From NCBI GenBank assembly GCA_964057225.1, contig OZ059899.1, positions 6,758,001 to 6,822,000 on the forward strand: DNA of 64,000 bases. The letters are read 5' to 3'. Positions 25,030 to 38,100 of the stretch are shown here, one piece after another. Under the pieces are notes generated by a model. It ran no database searches, was not told where the DNA came from, and saw nothing but the letters and a program-made list of their open reading frames with translations. Both the position numbers and the translations under genes were made by a program. The stretch comes from Auanema rhodensis. Lineage: Eukaryota > Nematoda > Chromadorea > Rhabditida > Rhabditidae. Every line of letters begins with the position of its first letter. Position 1 is the first letter of the stretch.

Positions 25030-28000
25030 ATACGTTTTTATAAGCTCAAAAGTATTCTTAATTCAAAACGAAAAGAGATTACAAGTGAAGAACAAGACGA
25101 GGATATGTATGTAGTTTATATATAACACATGTATTAATTAAATTTTTTAAAAAATACAGTGAAATCTTTGTTTCCTTTTATTTCTGACATTTAAAATATA
25201 GTATAAATTTGAAAGGAAAAGTTTCTTTTAAATAGCTAATCTATAAGTAGAACATAGTAGTATCTAAAATAGGTAGAGCACAGGAAGTGTAATGGATATC
25301 TAGTTCATAATTGCTTGTTGAAATAAAAAGAGCAAAACATTAGGTATCCTATTATAATATGAAGTAGTGAAAAAAAATCTCGTGAAAAAATAGACAGAAG
25401 TGTGAAAAGAATGATAGAAAACCTTGTAATGGATTCATGTAGTGCATGTTGAGAATATGCATGAAAAATCTTGTTTCCAGAGGCATTTTCATGTTTTTAT
25501 TGGAAAAAAAACTGTCATATCCAACAAAATGTAAAGATAAAATGAGAGAAAAGTTTCATATAAACAGTGAAAAATAAAAGTAAAAGATGCATAAATGCTG
25601 AGAGGCAAGAGCAGCTGAACAACTTTGCATGTAATAAATCCTTTGTTAACTCTCGTTTTATACGCATACGGTGTTTTTAACTGAGAAGCATTAACACCCT
25701 CAGGTGAAGATGAGGGGAAGGACTTAAATGGAGATATATCAGATCTAAAACTAAGTTGCTGGCTTTGCGTGCTATTTAATCACTTGAACAAGTGGCACTG
25801 AACTGATCTTTCGACCAAAGTCTTTATTATGTGGCAAATGAACTAAATATATGTGATAGATACATTTATATAAATTCATGCATATATATAAATATATATA
25901 TATAGTTATATCTATATCTATATGCTTAAATATGATATATAGATTCAAATATTATAATTTGAAAGAAATATATTTAGTTATTTTAGTATATCATTTATGA
26001 GCATTATACCTATTACATCTAGTTAAGATATACTATATGTTTTATTTTTAATATGTTGATCAATAATATTAAAATTGTATTGAAGAATTGACGAAAAACC
26101 TAAAAATATTTTTTCTTTTTCGATCAGAATAAAGGTTCTTTTGTCTTTGTATCACTGATTTAGCTCAATGATTAGCAATTATTCTTACTCAATTGACAAC
26201 TATATCTTGTCGCTTAATAGACATGGATGTTCATTCATCAAACTCATTTTCGTTTCAGGGAATTTATTATAAAAGAAGATTTATGATATTCTGATGAGAA
26301 TTATGCACATACCAAAGGTATAGAACATGAAATTATGTTCAGACATATTAGCATAATGAACGATAATATGCATATATCTCGTGAAATTTAGGCGAAATCG
26401 TTGTATCATTATTTCATTACAAACCCACGTATTGATCGGTTGCTTTTAATAATTCTTTTAATTTTATTTTACATAAGGTCATGAAAAAAAAGATAAAAAA
26501 ACTCAAAAAATTAACAGTTGGTATTGAATAAAGAATTGAATCAAGTCTAGGTAGTGCTTCTCTAAATGGCAAATATATTACGAAAAAAGAACATAAGGAT
26601 TAAGTCATAGCGAGCTTTGTAGAATTCCCTAGTATCATCTTTATGGTGAGCATTTAATACAAATGTCTGAGTTAATATGGAAAATAGACACACGTTCAAG
26701 AACCGGTAAGGAAGCAAATATGAGGAATAATACATAGTTCGAATAGAAAAATTTCTATAATTGATGATATTATCACAATATCTCTTTTAGACAAATATAG
26801 CAAACAAATTATTTGAACGTATCATGCCTCATAAGAACAATCTAAATATCATGTCCACCATAACATTGCCGCATCAAACAACAAAAACGACAAAGATCAT
26901 GAAAGATTCAATTGGATTGCCTTTGATTTCTGGAGAATTTTTGAATGGTTGAATGGAAACGATGAAAAAACAATATTAGCAACAAAGAAGATTAGAAAAA
27001 ATGTTTCTATAGTAATACTAGACTTTCTTAATGATCTGAATTGAGATACGAATTAGTGAATAAAAACAAGAACTCAATATTATACGGATTTTTGATATAT
27101 TCACGTATATTTGTGTACATTTGTTCGTTATAGTTCAGAAATCCGAGATAGTTCAGTGATGTCACCACTCAATTTCTGATTAAGATCCACTTTTAGACTG
27201 AGAAACATCATTAAATGAATAGTAGGTTCTGTTGTCGTCTAGTAATCTATTATCATGTGTCATGTGCGAGATCCGAGCGGGTAGACGTCAAAGACTTAAA
27301 GGAGGGTGAACGGAAATTATATTTCCTTTTCAAGTATTTGGATTTACACTAACTGGCACGTTTTTCAATTTTTCGCTTACTCATCTCACTTGTTCCTCCT
27401 ATTTTTGGAGGACTCTATCTGAATTCAGTTATTCTATATATGGTTTGTGTTTCGTTAGCGATTACAATTCCAATGCTTTGAACCAGGAGTAAAACGTAAA
27501 ATTAAAAAATTAGCAAAGATTCATTAAATGTGTGTTTATGAAGTGTCATGATTATTGGGATTTATCTTCTTTTCTCAACTTGATTATTCAATTAATGTCT
27601 TTACTAAATAGAAAATTCGAATAATTATAGAAAGTTTAAACAATACTCATAATCTTTAGCTATAAAATTATTTTTATAGATAACGGAAACAATCATATGT
27701 GAGCATAGAAGATTTTGTATTTAAACTTTGAACAGCTAATGTAGATATAAGAGCCAGGTAGAAGCATTTCAATGTGTTTCTGTTTTATAAGAGAAATATA
27801 TACAGTTATTAAGTTAAAGAATACAATTTTTTTGCAGTTTGCTAAAGCTAACTCTGAGAAAACCAAACAACGAATGATATACGTTAAAGGCGAAGATCAT
27901 CTTTTAACTTAATTTCGAAGTTGACAAACCATTACTGGAAAGCGAAAAAACTAAAAAGAAAAGAACGAAATCATGAAAAATGTTGAAAAAAAGATTTTGA

Positions 28001-31000
28001 ATCAGAATAAACGCTATATGTTCAGATGGATTGCTTTGAATGAAGGATTGAGCAGTCTGGTTTTGCAAACTAAAAACATCAAAATATAAGATTTCAACCT
28101 ACATATGACTTTTTTCATGATAACGAAAATAAATGTTTTTAAAATAACAAAAGAGATGTAATATTGAAAATAAAAAAAACTAATTGTGACATAGAGTGGA
28201 AACATAAGCAACACTATTTATTATAAGACGACTAGTAATTTTTTTGAGAAAAAAATGAATACGACTGCATGTGCTCATCTCGAAATTGCCATAATACTTA
28301 ATTATTCAGGTAAGATAGAGTGAGAAGAAGAGATATATATACAAAGCTAGAGAGAAGGACAGTTTTAGACATATATCTGCCACAAGAATAAATATAAAAA
28401 ATACGGATTTCTCTAAAGACACGCTTAGAAAATAGCTTCACATTGGATGCTTGAGAAAAGATGCGTTAATAAATTCTTGGAGAAGTAATCTCAATGAACG
28501 AGACATTCGAACGGTCATTAGATTATATTCTCACAATCACACTCTAACAAGAATATTTTTTAGATTTTGTGAACTCGGACAACTTATTAATTGTCTATAA
28601 GAGAACTGAATAGTTAATGAAAACTCAGTAGATAGAATGTAAATGAGAAGATGAACAAGGAAAAAAGAAGATTAGATAATGTAGATCCACATAGAAAAAG
28701 AAAGATAATGAGCAAATGAAAGAAACTAATGAAGAAGTGTGCAAAAGTATAAAGTGTAAATTCATCTTTTATGCTTTTATTTCTCAAAATCAGTACAATT
28801 AATATTTTTGAATAAAAAATTTTTTAGAAAATTTTGACGGATCTATACTAAAATGCAACCATATACAAAAAGCCTAGTAACTCTTTGTTATTAATGCCAC
28901 TGCCGACTTGATTAGCATCTAATTTTTAAACGAAAAACTTGTAAGCTGTAACTTTGGAAATAAAAACTGCAAAGAAAACGGTGGATATGAGCGTGAAGTA
29001 AACTTAAAACTTTTAGCAAGCTTATTCAAACATTCGCCATTCACTAACGTTTGCTATATAAAAAAGTGAATGACGACGATAAAGAAGACTCGAAGACAGG
29101 TGTCTGAATCCCATGATAAGCTCGGATAGTTAGTAGAAGAAGAAATGCGCAAAGTGTATAACGCGTAAAAAAACTAGCAAACACTTGTTTGAAATGTTGT
29201 ATTGGATTTTTTTGACAGTTTGCCTTATGATATATCTTAGGAGAGCGGTTAAAAATATCGAACTTTTTTTTTCTTCAAACACACGAAAGAAATGAAAGAA
29301 ATAACACAAGAAACATATAAAACTGCATGTATAACATGAATGATCGAAAACATTATGAATTTCAAATCATAGATGTATAAGATTTGGAGATAAAGATATC
29401 ATGATACTTGAACTGCTCTGAAAATTCTGAGAAGGTAGTGTCATTGGCATAAACTTCATGTGAGGATTTAATATTAAAAACTCCCTTCAAATCCTCCTTC
29501 GTTAAGTTTACTGGAATCAATGCTTATTTCTAAACTTTCATCGAAATGGATTTCAAAGCCTTTTTATAGAATAATGGACTGAACTTCGGCCAGAAAGAGA
29601 GCCATCTCGCAGATATCTTCAAGGCATTTCAGAAGTAGAAGAAGTATGTTTAATGAACAGAAAGTAGGAAAATGAGTAGAGAGACGAAACGTGTTAAAAT
29701 CTATTGCCATGGGATATTAAAAAGACTCTAGAATTGAAGAAAAGTGTCGAGAAATGAATCTACACCAACATACACATGAAACGACACGGAAGCAAAAGCT
29801 GAAGAAAGTTATGTTATTTTGCTGACTTCTCATGCGTATCATTTAATTTTTTTGCTCTAAAATTAATAAATTGTCTTTCAAAAAATGAAACGCTAAATTA
29901 ACCGAAAGTATTCTGCACTAAATAAAACGGCTAAAACAAAATGTAGAGAGTGTGTATGTAAAGCAAAGAGATTGGAAAGTAGATGACAAAATCTCAAAAA
30001 GCTCATTGACTTTTCTAGTTGTTCAAGTGGTAAAATTCATTTTGTATAAGCCTTCAATTTAAAATGCTAAATATTATAAATTTTCTTTTTTTTGTTCTGT
30101 CAAGTAAGAATAAATATATCCAGCATCAAGGGACATGACTTATAAGACTGAAGAGATGATCAAAAACGGGCTCTTGTCTTCTTTGGAAATGAATTACGCT
30201 TTGACCTTAACCAACTAAATTCATTCCTTTGTAATTGGCAGAAAAGCACATAATTAAAAGTAAAGCAATCTGCTTTAAGCTCTTGAAGGAACATGTAATT
30301 CCTCAACAGATTACAAGACAGTTAACTATATTAGTTCACCAAATTTAAGAAGAAAATTAAATGGCTACCTGTTGGGTTCACTTCCAGATTTGGAAATGAT
30401 CACGCAATGAAATTAAGAACTGTTCAAAAACCATGAATTAACTTACTTGGTTTTTCATGTTTAGGTATAAAAACTATTGTTTTTGTTATATTTTAAAAGC
30501 ATTAAAAGGGTTGCACATGAATCAACATACCTGTTACATCATATTACAATTAATGAGAGAAAATAGGTATTTCTAAAATAAGAATATGGCAAAATTAGTT
30601 TTTTAAAAAAGCAGGTGAAATAAAAATTATAGTTAATAAGATGGTGAAAAATAGGTATGTAGCTATTTGCAAAGCTGTATTTAGCCTCTTTTTTATTTGC
30701 AAGAAATAACAAATCAAGGTGTATTACGTCGTAGTAAAGCGAGAAATAGAAGCTTCTCATTAGTCAGATTTATTCAAGAAGTTCAAAAATATCCGTGAAC
30801 TCAATAGGTAAGCGCTAAAAGAAGATTCGAAAGAATACTGATCCATATACGGAACTGAATATTCAATGAAACTAGAATAGCTTATAAGAGAAGGAAGTGA
30901 GAAGTAGAAGATGTTGAAGTGAAAAGAATGAGAAAAAATGAATACAAGAGCACTGATAGACCTTGCGTTAAGCAGATCAAATTCTTCTAAAGTGTGAAAT

Positions 31001-31489
31001 TCTCATTGCGCGGTGATCAGAAGAGGGGAACAATGTGAGCACTCTAGAAACTCTTCGGTTTAAATCACAAGGTCTACTATAAGAAACCTTTCATTCCAAT
31101 TCTAGCTTCATTGAAAAATAATCTAGTTTAAATTAATTATGAGAAGCGTTAGGTTAGTGGAGAAAAACAAAACGAAACTATAAAGATGTTTTCAAACGAT
31201 ATTTTTCAGCTATCATCATAAATAGGAGAATCATGCTATCCTGCGACAACTTCTTAAAAATTTTTTTCATTTCGGTCAATAGAAGATAAAAGTTTTTAAG
31301 TTAAGAAGCGGTCTCACATTTAATCGTGTCAACGGGGTCAAGCGTGAGCTCTAATTTAGTAAATGATTGCAACCTAGGAAAAATGGCTTAAAGGTTCTCT
31401 GATCAACATTTTAGACAACGAATTAAAATGTCAAAAGCTCAATTAAAGTAGTCGTATTGTTGTGCACGAGCTCATCAAAGATATTTGTT

Positions 31490-31491
31490 AT

Positions 31492-31522
<31 letters not shown>

Positions 31523-31556
31523 GAGAGATAGAGAGAAAGAGAGAGGTATATATAGA
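31490..31556. repeat. AT then GA compound microsatellite
   Basis: An AT dinucleotide tract with one G interruption runs into imperfect GAGA repeats and then TATA. Confidence 0.85.
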
Positions 31557-32391
31557 AGAACGAAGAACGCTAAGTACAACCATATTTCACTATTAAACAG
31601 TAAAAACGTCCTATAACACCTAGTAAGCATAACTAGGCGGTTTTGCATTATTAATCAGTTCTTTAAAAAAAACATATTAGTGATTAGTTAAACTATATTG
31701 AACTTCCAAGACAAAACTATTTCGTTTTCTCACAAAATTGGATCTAAACAAAAGGAACTTTCAACATAACACAAATTCAAAAAAATTAAGCTTACTTGAT
31801 TTTGGCATGGAACAATGTCTAACTTTTCCAAAACGCTCTTTTATTGATCAGATGTTCTAACATCGTCTTTAGAAATCGGATATCTTGAATGCAAAGAAGT
31901 CTCTTTTTGTTGCACTAAGTCATAAAAAAACTTAAATAGTTTTGCTGAAAATTGGAGAATCAGAGCAAAACATGAATGAAATAGAATCACAAAATGCTAA
32001 ATGTCCAATAACTGAAGGCAAGCTTGCTGTTCTTGCTACCAAAAAATGCGGAGACGTATGAACCATGTTGCAAGTTGTCAAAACTGTGAAGAACATAAGA
32101 TTGTAATGGGAATATAGTGGATGTTTAAAGGTCGATTACTTCGTACTCTGGACCTACTCTCAGGCATGATGGAAACTAACAACTATTTTCCAATATTAAA
32201 CTTTAATAAAAACGAATCTATTTTTTTATGAATAAACGACTTCATATTATATGTCAACACGAATGTTCTGAGTGAACTTATTTAATATAAAAAATAAGAA
32301 GAGATTATTTATAAAAAAATGAATGAGTTTTTTTTTCAGGATGAATATAACTCAATGTATTAATCATAATATAATATAACTAAATAATACA

Positions 32392-33381
32392 TTAACTATT
32401 CTCAACGAATACGGTATCCTGCTCATTCAATACCTGACCACATAAGTCAGAATAATCCAGTTGTTTTCCAAGTTCCACATGATAAACGGATAATACCTAA
32501 TATTAGAACAAATTTGAATATATCAAATGAAAACTGACCCCAGAAAACTCTGTGTGCTTCTTAGTAAAACAACTGATTGCTCTTCCAAGAGTCCAACTTT
32601 TACCAATCAAAATAGGCTCCCTTCCATTAGCCCACTCAACAAAAATTATTAGTTGCTCATTAGGACCAAGATCAGATTTATTGTTTAACTTTAATTTCAT
32701 TAACGCCACCTTATCCATTTTAGCTTTCTGGGCATCAGTCAGTTTTATATTCTAGAACAAAATGTAAAAAAAGCTCACGAATATCAAAACCTTTTTAGGG
32801 TGTTCTACATTGACTGCTCTAGAAGAAAATTCTTCTGAATGTACACCACAAGCTTCACGAATAACTGCCATCTTTTCCGCAACTTCTTCTTTTTTATTTT
32901 TGGGAATATGTGCACAACAGTGTTCATCTTCATGACGATGTCTAAAAATTGTTAACAAATTGATAAGCCAAAATAATTTTAGCTAACTTTAAGCAGAAGT
33001 TCAACAGACATAAAGAACAAACTATTTTGATGCTTTCTGCATTCGAGCATCCCTGAAGCTATGTTATACAATATTTTAATTTTAAGTTACCTCTTTACTA
33101 CAAATAAAAGGACGGACGGGTGCACAATTACTTGAACCTTGCTTCTCATCATACTGCTTAGTATCATCACACCCATGAATAAATCTATGATCGGAACTAA
33201 GAGTACTTTTAACTTTGTTAGTTACAGAAACTCTTACCAATAATAGCCTTCACATTTTTTACACAAGTAAGGAGTAAAATCTGAACTAAGCTTATGAAAG
33301 TTTATATTTCATTAAAAAAATACCAAGTTTATTACAAGAATTCAAAGCACAATTTTTTCCTACATCTGGTAACTCCGCCAT
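32392..33381 (-). CDS. ZFAND1: AN1-type zinc finger protein 1
   Basis: Two-AN1-finger cytosolic protein; in other animals it recruits the proteasome and p97 to clear arsenite-induced stress granules. It starts MAELPDVGKNCALNSC. Finger 1 is formed by CALNSC, LCKKCEGYYCSDH and FIHGC; finger 2 by CSNAESIKIVCSLCLLNFC and KHRHEDEHCC. A linker with KMDKVALMKLKL follows, a stretch characteristic of ZFAND1, and then the C-terminal ubiquitin-like region with ILIGKSWTLGRAIS, ending DTVFVENS. I count seven exons with introns of about 35-50 nt and consistent phases. The start codon lies 1 nt after a TTCAG acceptor. The upstream neighbour on the same strand ends about 380 bp away. Confidence 0.9.
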
Positions 33382-33761
33382 TCTGAATTTGAATTTAAAA
33401 TTTATGATTGAATTTGAAAAAAAAAGATGAGTTTTTATAATCATCATTTTCTTGCACCTGTTCAAACAACCAAACAAATGGAACTTAACTTATTTTACTT
33501 AACTTATTTTCATATGGGATAACGGTTAAATATAAGTATTGTGTTTTTAACATCAGAAATTATTTTTAAAAATTTGTATATGAATTTATTTTTCATTAAA
33601 TAAATATTGCTTATAATATCACTATATACATTTTCTGAAATTTTCTCCACGTAAGACGTGATGATGGTGGCTTTCGTTTGCGTACTCAATGAAGTCATAA
33701 AATCTAGGTAAACCAGCTTATAGAAAGATTATAGAAAATCCTCAAACACTAATTCATTAAA
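33382..33761. other. Short intergenic gap between two minus-strand genes
   Basis: 380 bp between the stop of the two-pass membrane protein and the start of ZFAND1. Apart from the CAAATTCAG acceptor next to the ZFAND1 start, nothing is recognisable. Confidence 0.55.
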
Positions 33762-34589
33762 CTATTTATAAGAAACATCAATGCTATACGATCGGGTTCT
33801 TCCAAGAGGAGTCTTGCCAGGAGGGACAATTATCCGAGTAGAAGCTTCAGTCTAGAAAAGCACAACTTTTTCATTTTCAATAAATGTTGTTTAATTACCT
33901 CAACCATTTCGTCAATTATTGGAAAAGGATTTTCATATGCGTATCTATCAGTACTCCGAGGGGCTAGAGGCGGTCGTTCTATATTCGATGTAACCACTAC
34001 TTCCGCAATTTCAATTTCGTCTTCGTCTTAAAATATTCTCAAGTTTAATGTACTGAAGGAACTTATAATGAATTGCTATTGCCGTTAAAATAGTACCTAT
34101 GCTGAACCTTTTTCTAATGGACGGATGTGATGATATAAGTTTGTGGGATATGTTCGTAATTAAATTACTTGTTGCGGAAGGACATTTTGGAATAAGTCTA
34201 GAGCAGACAAATAAAAACTGAAAAAACAAGTGTAAATGAACCTGCAAGCATAGCATCCACAGCAACAGCATAACCAACATCCAAAAAAGAATGTCATCAC
34301 AAAAAGAAGAAGTAGCACACTTAGCCAATATCGACTATCTCCTGTAAATGGGCTCACCTTCTATTCTTAACACAGTTAAATGAAAAACCTTTAATTAACG
34401 GCTCATTTATCTCATCAACAGCATCTAGCAAAACTCTGAGAACTACAACAATCCCAACATTTATCAGTGTCATCTGAAATCTAAGATTTTAATTTCAAAA
34501 TAATTTTTTAAAAAACCCACCAAACACAATGAGATAAACACGCAAAGAACGGTGCTTTCATTTTTTTCGTTTCCTTTTTCAGCAAGCAT
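33762..34589 (-). CDS. Two-pass membrane protein with Cys-rich juxtamembrane cluster, family unknown
   Basis: A protein of roughly 190 residues. The first hydrophobic segment is VLCVFISLCLMTLINVGIVV, followed by LLDAVDEINEPLIKG; the second is YWLSVLLLLFVMTFFFGCW running into LCCCCGCYAC, a cluster typical of palmitoylated membrane proteins. The C-terminal tail is hydrophilic, with DEDEIEIAEVVV, ERPPLAPRSTDRY and ENPFP, then IIVPPGKTPLGRTRSYS and the end SIDVSYK. RTRSYS resembles a basophilic kinase site and PPLAP could bind a WW or SH3 domain; both are inference. Phases match across five introns of about 40-70 nt. I considered cysteine string protein because of the CCCC cluster, but no J domain is present. 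It is divergent from exportin-5, with about 540 bp between the starts. Confidence 0.72.
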
Positions 34590-35129
34590 AGAGTTTATAA
34601 CACAACTTCAATATTAATGGTAGTTTTCATTTTATTTGAGTAGATCGATATCAAACTGAATTCTCAATAGCATTAGGTAGTAATCCGAACAACTGATTTG
34701 TATGTAAATCTGACCAAATTTTCACAATTACGCCTCATTGGAGAACAACTAAATTTCGTTACTGTATGCTTAAGCATTTTGTTTTTATTTATAATATGAA
34801 ATAACAATAGTGAGCAAAGGTTTTCTTAAATAGTTGTCTAAAACTATTTCTAACTTAAGTATACTGTAACATAGTAAAAGTACGATGCAGTATCATTCTT
34901 CATAAATATAACTGTAAACTATCGTTATAGAATATTTATATACATCATATCACACGAGCTTCAAAATTTTTCATTTCGCGCCATTCTTAAAATTCAAAAT
35001 TTTTAAATGTCGAGCAGTTTCTTTTTGTGTTAGAGCGCTTTCATTTTATTAAAAGTCATGTAGCATTTTCTTAACGTGAATGAATTGTCTTTAATATATC
35101 ATAAAAAATTAAAGTGAAAATTTTAGAAA
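34590..35129. other. Divergent promoter region
   Basis: 540 bp AT-rich interval between the two-pass membrane protein (-) and exportin-5 (+). It must contain promoters for both. A TTTTAG acceptor precedes the exportin-5 start by 3 nt. Confidence 0.5.
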
Positions 35130-38100
35130 ATGAATAGAGAAGGTATTCAAAAAGTTATTGAAACGGTTTGCTTGATAAATAATCCCTCAACAAGTAATGA
35201 TGACAGGATCGCGGGAACTAAGGTTTGTCTAAAAATAAAAAGAGAAAAACCAATTCACTTCAGGCTATTGAATCATTAAAAGAGGGTAATCCTGAAATTC
35301 TTGCCGAAGTTGGTTTTGAGCTTGTTGCTTTAAATGAGAACTTACTTTCTCATGTAGGATGGACTTTTATTGAAGAAATTTTAAGGTTTTTTGTGAGGTC
35401 TATAGTTAAACAGCATGTTTTTCAGGTATAAATGGAATTCAATTCCCGTAGAATTTCGTGTTAATCTCAGGAATAAAATTCTTAGTTATCTGGAAGTTGG
35501 GCCGATTCAAGTAATACAATTTTTATTAATTTTATTGATGCTCTATTTAGCCAACAATTGAAAGCACTGCTCGAAGTGTGGAAGCTATGATGGAGCATGA
35601 ATGGCCTCAGAATTGGCCTGAATTATTCCCTCAGTTACAGAAAATGAGCACGATGAGTAAGCTCAAATATTAAAAAAAAAAGGAATATTTTAATACAGGC
35701 TATTTACATTGTTGCACGTCTTTTGCAATTTTTCGACGGTTGGTTGAGAATGTTGTTACGTTATCTAGTGTCGCTGTAAGTAAAATAACTTCCCATCTAG
35801 TCTATCTTTCTATTACAGTCAACACCTCGTCGTAAAGATATGTATAATGCTATAATACATTACTTACCCGATATGCTTGCAATGTCACTAGAAAGGATTG
35901 AAGCTTGCCAAAGTTCTTTGGTTAATCAGGAAGTTTCATTAATTTTGAAATCCGTGATCAGTTTTTTAGCTGAAGTGATTGCTATTAATAAGTATCAATT
36001 AAAATTGTTTTATGTTAGATCTGTGAATGGGCTCCATCTAACGTTCTTGATCCTGTCGCTGACCGTTTAGTTAGATTAATAGTCTCACACTTGAACACTG
36101 CTGAATTGAACATATACGAGATCGCTGCACGTTGTTTGGCAGCTTTATCTATTCGAAAAAAGTAAACAAAATTTTAAACCTTCGTCATAGTTTAACTTTT
36201 TTTGTAGAGAAAAAACCGAGAATGTTGTAGCTGCTTTCTTTCAATCAGAAGTGATATCCGCTATTCTAACAACAACAAGCAGAGCTGCCGAAGTAGCGCA
36301 TTCCAATGAAAGTCATTATTTATACTTGAAGGCTCTATGTGATTTATTAACATCTATCGGAAGTAGTATCTGAATTTATATTCTTACTATATTTGTACTG
36401 TTTCAGACAATCTTGCTAAAGTTTGGTCCGAAAAAAATTCACCACCTAACTTCGATGTTTTTCTTTCAGCGATTAATGCTTTTTTTCATCATTCTTCTTT
36501 GGTAATAACTTTTGTAATTCGCTTTTTTAAATTAATTATTCAGTATTTGAAATTAGAAGCAATTGAAGTTTTTGTAATTCTGTCACAAAGTTCCCTTTCT
36601 AAAGATCCAGCGTTTAGGAACGTTATGGTGGATGTTGTTGAGCATTTACCAGAAGCTTTATTGAGAGTATAACATATTTAATGTTTTTTTCACTTAATAT
36701 AATTTATGCAGCAAGGCTATCCTAGTGATATAACAAAATCTACTGCTCGACACTATTCGCATATGGATTTTGATGATGACAATGAATGGAGTACCAGCTT
36801 CATCAGTTAGTGTTCTTGTAGTTTTATCTTAAAGTAGATTATACCATGGTTATTTCAGAACTTAGAGAGAAAATCAGGGTTCTTATAAAACAGAGTTTGC
36901 CTTTTCATCTCAACCAGTACTTCCGTATTTTCAATGAATGGATATTTCAGAAGATTATTTCTAAAACTCCTAGTAAAAAAGCGTTTATTTATAGTTCTAT
37001 TTTATTTTATTTTATAGTTAAAAGTGAGGATTGGGATCCAATGCAAAAATACGCTAAAATGGTTATTCAGACTTCTCTAGAAAGCAAATTAGTTACGGAT
37101 GCAGTGAGTATCGCCTGAATTTTTAAAAAATTTATCCTGTATTTGTTAGCAAATAATTCACCAGCTCAATCGTTGGAGTGAGCAACTTTTACAACATATT
37201 GCTAGAACTAATGATTGGGACTTTGCTAGCGAGGTATAATAATGTATCTACCCAATGTCTTAAACAAGTATTAAGGTTCTGAGCATCCATTCAGCCTTTC
37301 TACCTCTATATGAAACGCATGGTGATGATCTTGTTAAATACATATCTGTTTTGAAACATTGTTTATTGTCTTCTAAGTGTCATAAAGTGCTTAATAGACA
37401 CTGTATTAGTCAAATTTTGAGAGTTGTTTCTTTATTTCCCACATTTTTCAAGGTTTGTCATTCCCAATTTTCATCTGAAATAATTTTATTTTCTACAGAC
37501 AAACATGAACTTAATGGTCACCTTGTGTGCGGATGTTCAAAGCCATATCTCCGAAATGCAGATGGCTCAACTTATTCAGGTTTTTATTACATATCTAAAA
37601 GATTTATAATTTAATATTATAGGTTTTGGCTGCGTTATCAAATCTTGTCGATGACAACACTACCAAGATGGAATTGCTACGGTTTGCTGTGTCGAGTGCT
37701 GCGGAATATATTATTTCAGTGGCGAAGTATGTAATGCGTTTCCAACATGCTCAATTTTCAATTTTTTCTAGTGATGTCAATTCCTTGGAAGATTTTATTT
37801 CGTTTAATGGATTTAATAATCCACCTCCAGAAGACCCTGATACTTCAAATAGACCAGATGTAGAACGTAGAAAAATGGTACATGGCTATCTTTAGGCTCA
37901 TTATTGTTATTGTTTTTAGCTTCGCTGTAATTTGTTTGCATTAGAAGGTGTACTAATGCAAGTGGAGAAAAATTCTCCTCTAAAAGAAGTGATCAAATCT
38001 CTGTATCCAGCAATTTTTAAACTTTCTAAATTTATCTTGGAGATAACATCCTCTAGTTCAGTAGCGAAAATGCATGAATCATATAAAGATATTAATAAAA

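Larger units (their letters stand above)
22907..32391. other. Long AT-rich gene desert
   Basis: About 9.5 kb with no supported exon. It contains TA and GA microsatellites and long A-rich, often purine-rich stretches on the + strand. It lies upstream of the GPCR's first visible exon, so an undetected 5' exon could be here. No transposon frame, rRNA or tRNA was recognised. Confidence 0.55.

Noticed and set aside
33762-34589. Cysteine string protein (DNAJC5) identity
   Set aside because: The CCCC cluster is similar, but there is no J domain or HPD motif in the N-terminal exons.
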